NCBI GenBank assembly: GCA_016190535.1
Contig: JACPQK010000050.1
Location: forward strand, 1-11,921
Direction of reading: 5' to 3'
DNA: 11,921 bases
Source: Chloroflexota bacterium
Lineage (GTDB): Bacteria > Chloroflexota > Dehalococcoidia > JACPQK01
Positions 8,527-11,921 of the stretch are shown in pieces. Numbering within the stretch: the first letter of the stretch is position 1; each line of letters starts with the position of its first letter. The translations under genes were made by a program, and so were the position numbers. The notes under the pieces were generated by a model. It had not been told where the DNA came from and made no database searches. It was given only the letters and a program-made list of their open reading frames with translations.

Positions 8527-8793
8527 CTAGGAGGTCTTCCTGCGGCGGCGGGGTCTGGCCGGTGCATCGGCTTTGGGGCTGGTGGAGGCAGTGCTCTCGG
8601 TGGGCAACTGCCGATAGGGCCCCTTCTCCGGCACTTTTACGTAGTAGTCCAACTTGGAGGCGAAGACTGAGATGAGCTTCTCCCCAAAGGTGCCGCAGCG
8701 GGGACATTGGGCCGGGTCATGGGCCTGGGAGAAGGAGCGGGATAGCTCGAACTCGGCCCGGCATTGAGGACAGAAGTATTCGTAGATGGGCAT
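8527..8793 (-). CDS. FmdB-family zinc-ribbon protein
   Basis: A small protein (88 aa) with the FmdB/CxxC zinc-ribbon start MPIYEYFCPQCRAEFELSRS. Zinc ligands are Cys8, Cys11, Cys30 and Cys33 (FCPQC and AQCPRCG), followed by LISVFASKLDYYVKVPEK. The tail after residue 60 is Ser/Thr/Pro-rich and ends in a basic run (RPRRRRKTS) that could bind nucleic acid. The family was named for a putative regulator of formamidase, but the real role of most members is unknown. ATG 8793 is preceded by GGAGGTG. A TATAAT lies upstream, so it is probably its own transcription unit rather than dependent on the gene upstream at 8879. Confidence 0.9.
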   Translation of the reverse strand: MPIYEYFCPQCRAEFELSRSFSQAHDPAQCPRCGTFGEKLISVFASKLDYYVKVPEKGPYRQLPTESTASTSPKADAPARPRRRRKTS

Positions 8794-8833
8794 AGGCTAC
8801 CACCTCCGAACAACCTGGTATCGCCCTGAGAGC

Positions 8834-8839
8834 ATTATA
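8834..8839 (-). promoter_or_regulatory. Predicted -10 element of the fmdB-type gene
   Basis: A perfect TATAAT on the minus strand lies 40 nt upstream of the zinc-ribbon gene's ATG at 8793, with GGAGGTG in between. No good -35 hexamer is found at 16-18 bp, so the promoter may be activator-dependent or the match accidental. Confidence 0.4.
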
Positions 8840-8878
8840 CTCGGAGCACGGTCTAGCTGTATTTGCACCAGCACTGGG

Positions 8879-9412
8879 CTAAACGTTCTCCCCCTGGTAA
8901 CGGCCCCGGTAGCCCTCCGGCGAAGGGCCGCTGACCGAAAAGAAGACCAGTTGCATCACCCGGCTATCCCTGGCCAGGCGAAAGCCATAGGGATGGTACA
9001 CCATCATGAGGGACTGGGAGCGTCCGGAGTAGCCGGCATCCCATACCGCCGTGTGCAGGGCTACCCCGCAGCGCAACAGGGTAGAGCGGGTGCGGCCCAG
9101 GGCCATGATGTCCTTGGGGAGATGCACCACCTCGTTGAAGGTGACCAAATAGGGCCCTGGCATCAGCTCCAGTACCCCCAGACCGTCGAAGGTCAGGGGT
9201 GAAAGGCTGGAGAGCACCCTCTGCGTTGGGCTCAGGCGGCCCGGGCCAGAAAACAAGGCCACCTCCCGCACCGTTAGGTCAATGCCGTTGGGCTGGACCT
9301 GCTCCTGGGGGCTGTTCAGCCCCTCCACTAGAGGGGGCACCGCTGTCAGCAGATGGAGCAGGGCCTCTCGGCCCAGGGCTCCGCCAGGGGGTATGTCAGC
9401 GCTATCTTCCAT
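8879..9412 (-). CDS. dUTPase / dCTP-deaminase-superfamily protein
   Basis: A 177-aa nucleotide-pyrophosphatase-like protein of the trimeric dUTPase/Dcd fold, probably involved in removing dUTP and supplying dUMP. Motifs seen: PNGIDLTVREV (41-51), LGRTRSTLLRCGVAL (105-119, the phosphate-binding Arg-Ser motif), HTAVWDAGYSGRSQSL (120-135) with candidate catalytic Asp125, and the C-terminal GYRGRYQGENV. In true dCTP deaminases the segment reads DPGFEGH...LE with a catalytic Glu. Here GYSGR and SLMMV lack that Glu, so a dUTP diphosphatase is more likely than a deaminase. It is close to the archaeal-type dUTPases in pattern. ATG 9412 has no Shine-Dalgarno sequence, and a TATAAT lies only 12 nt upstream. 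Confidence 0.82.
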   Translation of the reverse strand: MEDSADIPPGGALGREALLHLLTAVPPLVEGLNSPQEQVQPNGIDLTVREVALFSGPGRLSPTQRVLSSLSPLTFDGLGVLELMPGPYLVTFNEVVHLPKDIMALGRTRSTLLRCGVALHTAVWDAGYSGRSQSLMMVYHPYGFRLARDSRVMQLVFFSVSGPSPEGYRGRYQGENV

Positions 9413-9424
9413 GTAGACGGGTCA

Positions 9425-9430
9425 ATTATA
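9425..9430 (-). promoter_or_regulatory. -10 element giving a near-leaderless mRNA
   Basis: A perfect TATAAT on the minus strand, preceded directly by TG, ends 12 nt before the ATG at 9412. A start 6-8 nt downstream leaves a leader of about 4-6 nt, too short for a ribosome-binding site, and none is visible. No -35 match lies at the usual distance. Confidence 0.5.
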
Positions 9431-9544
9431 CAGGTTGTTCGGACTGGCCGTTTTGTCAGCCTGGGGACGGGGGGACATTGGGCCGAGGTGAGGACACCTA
9501 AACCTACTTCTACACGGTAAACGGCTCTACTGTTCCAAGAATAC

Positions 9545-9563
9545 TTGACAATGGTTGTATAAT
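9545..9563 (+). promoter_or_regulatory. Promoter elements before the DUF2892-like gene
   Basis: A perfect TTGACA (9545-9550) and a perfect TATAAT (9558-9563) are present but only 7 bp apart, so they cannot serve one standard promoter. Either TTGACA works with TCTATT (9567-9572, 16-bp spacer) or TATAAT works alone with an unrecognised -35. Both options start transcription just ahead of the gene at 9591. Confidence 0.45.
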
Positions 9564-9590
9564 TACTCTATTCAGAGGAGGGAGGTGAGT

Positions 9591-9800
9591 ATGTCTCTGG
9601 ATGATGGGCGCAATCTTATGCAGGGGATCATGATCTTAGTCTTTGCTGCTATAGCGCTGTGGATTAGTCTGCCTGTGGGACTGGGCTTGGTGGGGTTCAT
9701 AGGCGTCATGAAGCTTCAGCAGACGTTCACTGACTGGTGTCCTTCTGACCTTTTCCTCAAGCCCATGGGCCTCAAGCGCCAGGCAAAGGCCAAGCAGTAG
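9591..9800 (+). CDS. Small DUF2892-like inner-membrane protein
   Basis: A 69-aa protein with one long hydrophobic stretch (residues 11-40, probably a helical hairpin or one long helix), then QQTFTDWCPSDLFLKPMGLK and a Lys-rich end. The WCP-x-D-x-(F/L)-x-G arrangement after a membrane segment resembles DUF2892 / the membrane part of YgaP, where a C-P-(L/x) motif follows two helices. Function of the family is poorly defined, although YgaP links it to sulfur chemistry. ATG 9591 was chosen because GGAGGGAGGTGAG lies just upstream; the frame opens 12 codons earlier without support. It stands alone between a leftward gene and a T-run. Confidence 0.75.
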   Translation: MSLDDGRNLMQGIMILVFAAIALWISLPVGLGLVGFIGVMKLQQTFTDWCPSDLFLKPMGLKRQAKAKQ

Positions 9801-9811
9801 CCAAGGTGTAG

Positions 9812-9832
9812 GGAGGCGAACTCCGCTTTTTT
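9812..9832 (+). terminator. Weak intrinsic terminator after the DUF2892-like gene
   Basis: GGAG (9812-9815), a GCGAA loop and CTCC (9821-9824) are followed by GC and six T residues (9827-9832), beginning 11 bp past the stop codon. The stem is only 4 bp, but the T-run and position fit a Rho-independent terminator. Confidence 0.45.
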
Positions 9833-9893
9833 AATTACGCAGACCCACACCCCGGAGCGCTGCCCCAAAAATACAGGAGGCTCAAAAACCCTC

Positions 9894-9899
9894 TATAAT
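9894..9899 (+). promoter_or_regulatory. -10-like element before the 52-codon ORF
   Basis: A perfect TATAAT ends 29 nt before the ATG at 9929, placing a start near 9906 and a leader of about 23 nt. At the -35 distance only TACAGG is present, which is a poor match. Confidence 0.35.
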
Positions 9900-9928
9900 G
9901 CCAAGGTCAGGGGCTAACGCTGAAGGCT

Positions 9929-10087
9929 ATGTACGGTGCCTTTCACGACCACGTGGTCTACTACGTGGTGGAGGCCGACAGCCTGAGCGCCGTGCACAAA
10001 TTCCTGGACCCCGGCTGGACCAAGTGCAAGGCCAACATCACTCCGGTGTCTGAAGAGCCTATTACTCGGCCCGCGCGTTCCCAATAG
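9929..10087 (+). CDS. 52-aa ORF resembling the C-terminal part of a conserved small protein
   Basis: The product starts MYGAFHDHVVYYVVEADSLS and continues AVHKFLDPGWTKCKANITPV, then SEEPITRPARSQ. The pattern YGA-H-H-vY-vEADs-eav--FL-PG---C---ITPVSE matches what I recall of a family of about 90-aa alpha/beta (ferredoxin-like, DUF3303-type) proteins found in Chloroflexota and archaea. The usual first 35-40 residues are missing: upstream in frame only CQGQGLTLKA remains before a TAA at 9896. It may be an N-terminally truncated pseudogene or a short real gene, since TATAAT and GAAGG lie upstream. The codon pattern is strongly coding-like. The family name is tentative. Confidence 0.55.
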   Translation: MYGAFHDHVVYYVVEADSLSAVHKFLDPGWTKCKANITPVSEEPITRPARSQ

Positions 10088-10151
10088 GTCGGCTGAATAG
10101 GACGGACGTTTCTCTAGAGGGCCTGCTTTCCGGCCGTGAGAGGGGTTGGCC

Positions 10152-10463
10152 CTAGGCGACCCTTCGCCTCCTCTGGAGCTGGGTGATCCGGGCGCGGATG
10201 GCCTGGGCGGCTGCCCCTGGTGTGGGGCTTTTCAGAAGGTCTGCGGCGAGTCTGCTGTCGCCTATGACATCCCGCACCCAGTTGGCAAAATCGTTACGGC
10301 CCTGCCCCGTGTGGTGCTGCCATGCGTCGGGACTCAAGTTGGGCAGGGCGCTCTCCAGCTCCTGGATGTTGCCGAGCACCCGGCCATCCTGGCACCAGAA
10401 CCGCTTCTCCTGGGGCACGTCCGCCAGGAGCCGGAACACGTCCGGCTGAGCGCGTCTTACCAT
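10152..10463 (-). CDS. Conserved NDFA-WVRDV protein of unknown function
   Basis: A 103-aa soluble protein. It contains RFWCQDGRVLGNIQELESAL (21-40), then HH (50-51) and RNDFANWVRDVIGDSRLAADL (56-76), and a basic C-terminal helix (ARITQLQRRRRVA). The combination F-x-x-x-DG-x-L-x-N-x-x-EL ... HH ... NDFA-WV-DV-GD-LA is a conserved pattern in small archaeal and bacterial proteins related to DUF5752, whose function is unknown. ATG 10463 was chosen because GGGGAGGT lies 10-11 nt upstream; the frame opens 11 codons earlier at a GTG. Its ATG overlaps the TAA of the upstream reading frame, which suggests translational coupling. No intrinsic terminator is evident in the 64 bp to the convergent ORF end at 10087. 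Confidence 0.68.
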   Translation of the reverse strand: MVRRAQPDVFRLLADVPQEKRFWCQDGRVLGNIQELESALPNLSPDAWQHHTGQGRNDFANWVRDVIGDSRLAADLLKSPTPGAAAQAIRARITQLQRRRRVA

Positions 10464-10669
10464 CTCGATGATACCTCCCCGGCCTGCCGGCTCCACGCGG
10501 GGCCAGGCTCAGGCCGCCACTTCCACCAGTATGCTAACGCAAGGGAGGTGCGCTCTGCAATACGGGCCCGGCGGGCTGCGGAGTCCCTCGCCTCCTGCTG
10601 GGGATGACGTTTTACCTACTTCTTGGGTTGCGGCTTGGCAGGCTGAGAAGGCTTACCCTTGGTAGCCAT
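10457..10669 (-). pseudogene. Small ORF interrupted by an in-frame amber codon
   Basis: From an ideal AAAGGAGGTG site, ATG 10669 begins MATKGKPSQPAKPQPKK, a Lys/Pro-rich 17-residue peptide ending in TAG (10618-10616). The same frame then runs open for 52 more codons (VKRHPQQEARDSAARRARIA and on through AYWWKWRPEPGPAW) to a TAA at 10459-10457 that overlaps the next gene's ATG. Good initiation signals and the stop/start overlap suggest one former 70-codon gene with a nonsense mutation, a readthrough product, or a genuine 17-residue peptide. I recognise no family. There is no usable start codon directly after the TAG. Confidence 0.45.
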
Positions 10670-10724
10670 AATCTATCACCTCCTTTTGCGCGGTCATACT
10701 GGCAGCTTGTTCGGGTGTTCCCCC

Positions 10725-10754
10725 AAAAAGCCGCCACCCATAGAGGGGTGGCGG
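10725..10754 (-). terminator. Strong intrinsic terminator
   Basis: CCGCCACCC (10731-10739) and GGGTGGCGG (10746-10754) form a perfect 9-bp stem with a 6-nt loop. On the minus strand it is followed by C and a T5 run (A residues at 10725-10729 on the plus strand). It lies 57 bp past the stop of the 119-aa gene and separates it from the small ORF that begins at 10669. Confidence 0.85.
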
Positions 10755-10810
10755 ACTCCGACGGCGAGGACTCCATAAAGGAGGTAAGGGATCAGGGGTT
10801 CTGGGGCGTT

Positions 10811-11170
10811 TCATTGATGCGGGCTAGGGCTTGCGGACGCTGCCTGCCCGGCGGGGGCCAGGTGAACGAGGCCATCCCGGAAGATGTGCCCCTCGTAGAG
10901 GACCAGCTCCCGGTGCTGGTCCAGAGTGCCGTAGTCGCCTATCCTCAGTCCCTTTGCCCTGGCCTCCGCCTGGTCATAGACCCGGAGAAAGCGCACCGGC
11001 GCTCCCGCGAAAGTGCCGCCCCGCCCCACGTACCCCAGGCCAGCCAGTTGCTCTGGAGTGAGGGAGAACTTCTCCCGCAAACGGCTAGCCAGCTCCGTGG
11101 GCAGCTGCTGTTCCTGGCGGCGCCCGCTTAGAGCCTGTAGGGGCATCCATTTCCATAGCCTGCTGGCCAT
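10811..11170 (-). CDS. Hypothetical protein, 119 aa, divergent from a regulator
   Basis: I do not recognise a family. The protein has a basic N-terminus (MASRLWKWMPLQALSGRRQE), a helical segment LPTELASRLREKFSLTPEQL (23-42), then YVGRGGTFAGAPVRFLRVYD (47-66), a predicted beta-rich stretch (GDYGTLDQHRELVLYEGHIF, 78-97), and an Ala/Ser/Pro tail. No signal peptide or membrane segment is seen. ATG 11170 is preceded by AGGAGGT at 4 nt. It is transcribed divergently from the winged-helix gene at 11276 through an interleaved promoter and ends at a strong terminator, so it is a single-gene unit probably controlled by that regulator. Confidence 0.75.
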   Translation of the reverse strand: MASRLWKWMPLQALSGRRQEQQLPTELASRLREKFSLTPEQLAGLGYVGRGGTFAGAPVRFLRVYDQAEARAKGLRIGDYGTLDQHRELVLYEGHIFRDGLVHLAPAGQAASASPSPHQ

Positions 11171-11209
11171 TTCTACCTCCTGTTGCCTGAAGGCGATTTC
11201 ATGATAAGA

Positions 11210-11237
11210 TTGACATGAATGATTATAGTGCTACAAT
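11210..11237 (+). promoter_or_regulatory. Promoter of the winged-helix regulator gene
   Basis: A perfect -35 TTGACA (11210-11215), a 16-bp spacer and TACAAT (11232-11237; 5 of 6) point rightwards, with a start near 11244. It is interleaved with the leftward promoter, which covers 11222-11249. Confidence 0.75.
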
Positions 11238-11249
11238 ACAGGTTGTCAA
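11222..11249 (-). promoter_or_regulatory. Promoter of the 119-aa gene
   Basis: On the minus strand a perfect TTGACA (11249-11244) is followed by a 16-bp spacer and a perfect TATAAT (11227-11222), with a start near 11215 and a leader of about 45 nt. Both hexamers match consensus fully, making it the strongest predicted promoter of the window. It physically overlaps the rightward promoter. Confidence 0.8.
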
Positions 11250-11275
11250 GGGGTCGAGGAGGTAATTTCAGTAGT

Positions 11276-11596
11276 ATGCCCGGGTGGACCTTAATAACAA
11301 ACCATGGAGCGGTCTTGAGCTATATAGCGCATCATCCGCAGATCACCGCCCGGGAGCTCGCCGCCCAGGCCGGGATTACAGAGCGGGCAGTGCTCAGGAT
11401 CATCAGGGACCTGGAGGCCGAGGGCTACCTCACGCGTCGCCGCGTGGGGCGGCGCAACGTTTACCAGGTCAACCATGAGATGCCCTTTCGCCGTCGAGAT
11501 CTGCACGACAGGGAAGTCAAGGAGCTCTTAGAGGTGCTGGCCCCTCGGCCTGCCAGCAACGCGCCCGAACAGGAGCGCGCCACAGCCGCTGACTAG
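11276..11596 (+). CDS. Winged helix-turn-helix transcriptional regulator
   Basis: A 106-aa DNA-binding protein (MarR/ArsR-like wHTH). It starts MPGWTLITNHGAVLSYIAHH. The helix-turn-helix is ITARELAAQAGITERAVLRI (23-42) followed by IRDLEAEGYLTRRRVGRRNV (43-62) with the wing hairpin GYLTRRRVGRRNVYQV. The last 40 residues (RRRDLHDREVKELLEVL and a polar tail) could mediate dimerisation. Similar small regulators with a GWT-(F/L)-(L/I)-TNH start are common in Chloroflexota and Actinobacteria. ATG 11276 is favoured over an upstream in-frame ATG (11219), which lies before the predicted transcription start. GAGGAGGT precedes it at a rather long 12 nt. Probable targets are its own and the divergent promoter. 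Confidence 0.88.
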   Translation: MPGWTLITNHGAVLSYIAHHPQITARELAAQAGITERAVLRIIRDLEAEGYLTRRRVGRRNVYQVNHEMPFRRRDLHDREVKELLEVLAPRPASNAPEQERATAAD

Positions 11597-11921
11597 CGGA
11601 GCACTCCCAGCCAGTACTCGGCGCCCAGGATCAGGGCAGCCAGGGCCAGGCTGGCGGCGGTCACCACCACCCCCACCTTGAGGAACTCCATAAATCTAAC
11701 CGATACGCCCCTGCGGGCGGCACTCTCCACCACTATGATGTTGGCCACCGCTCCAATGAGGGTAAGGTTGCCCCCCAGGGTGGAACCCGCTGCCAGGGCG
11801 ATCCACAACAGGTGGCCAGGGACCTGTTCCAGCGCAGGGATTACCAGCATCACCAGAGGGACGTTGCTCACTATCTGGGAAGCCCCGGCGCTGAAGGCGA
11901 GCAAGCTAGCCACTCCCCTGA
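11593..11921 (-). CDS. ArsB/NhaD/SLC13-type ion transporter, C-terminal part (partial)
   Basis: The frame is open to the right edge, so the N-terminal two thirds or more lie outside. About 109 codons are visible. Motifs seen are SAGASQIVSNVPLVMLVIPAL (a conserved S-N-x-P motif in a re-entrant loop) and LAAGSTLGGNLTLIGAVANI, leading on to IVVESA, the second repeat signature of the ion-transporter superfamily that includes ArsB, NhaD and citrate/dicarboxylate carriers. A final hydrophobic helix ends AEYWLGVLR. The substrate (arsenite, Na+/H+ or an anion) cannot be told from this piece. Its TAG stop overlaps that of the convergent regulator gene in CTAG. Confidence 0.85.
   Translation of the reverse strand, partial: RGVASLLAFSAGASQIVSNVPLVMLVIPALEQVPGHLLWIALAAGSTLGGNLTLIGAVANIIVVESAARRGVSVRFMEFLKVGVVVTAASLALAALILGAEYWLGVLR

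Noticed and set aside
8700..9485. A 15-bp direct repeat (GGGGACATTGGGCCG at 8700-8714 and 9471-9485) and a 12-bp inverted match (CCGAACAACCTG at 8806-8817 on plus and 9442-9431 on minus).
   Set aside because: The first copy is explained by the AQCP codons of the zinc-ribbon gene, and matches of this length are close to chance in 12 kb of GC-rich DNA. No element boundary or shared structure supports a duplication.
10114..10155. Inverted arms AGGGCC (10118-10123) and GGCCCT (10148-10153) between the convergent ORFs, considered as a terminator.
   Set aside because: The loop is 24 nt with competing GGCC pairs and there is no T-run on either strand.

Overview
This window is GC-rich bacterial chromosomal DNA. 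The likely source is a Chloroflexota-type lineage, plausibly Dehalococcoidia-like. This is inferred from an 11-subunit-style complex I operon without nuoE, nuoF and nuoG, from the small winged-helix regulator that starts MPGWTLITNH, and from the mix of small zinc-ribbon, DUF2892-like and NDFA-WVRDV proteins. No rRNA, tRNA or marker gene fixes the taxonomy.

Region 1 (1-6871, minus strand) is one tightly packed operon, nuoA-B-C-D-H-I-J-K-L followed by the start of nuoM, which runs out of the window at base 1. Most junctions overlap by 4-38 bp and the two gaps are 7 and 10 bp. nuoD is followed directly by nuoH with overlapping stop and start, so the NADH-dehydrogenase module genes (nuoE, F, G) are not in their usual place. 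The encoded machine has the quinone-reducing arm (NuoB, C, D, I) and the proton-pumping membrane arm (NuoA, H, J, K, L, M), so electrons may enter from something other than NADH. A consensus-like promoter with nested inverted repeats lies upstream of nuoA.

Region 2 (6761-7305) is non-coding for 545 bp. It holds the nuo promoter and leader, a MITE/REP-like cluster of hairpins (about 7021-7127), and a compact promoter-hairpin-T-rich unit that may be a roughly 60-nt small RNA or a bidirectional terminator.

Region 3 (7306-9412, minus strand) holds an OmpR/PhoB-type response regulator with a degenerate receiver and no adjacent kinase, a truncated IS110-family transposase, an FmdB-type zinc-ribbon protein, and a dUTPase/dCTP-deaminase-family protein with an apparently near-leaderless mRNA.

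Region 4 (9413-11921) is a set of small genes on both strands: a DUF2892-like membrane protein, a 52-codon ORF resembling the C-terminal part of a conserved small-protein family, an NDFA-WVRDV protein preceded by an ORF broken by an in-frame amber codon, a 119-residue protein of unknown function, and a winged-helix regulator. The last two are transcribed divergently from interleaved, quasi-palindromic promoters, which suggests a self-regulating pair. The regulator gene ends against the C-terminal part of an ArsB/NhaD/SLC13-type transporter, and the two stop codons share a CTAG.
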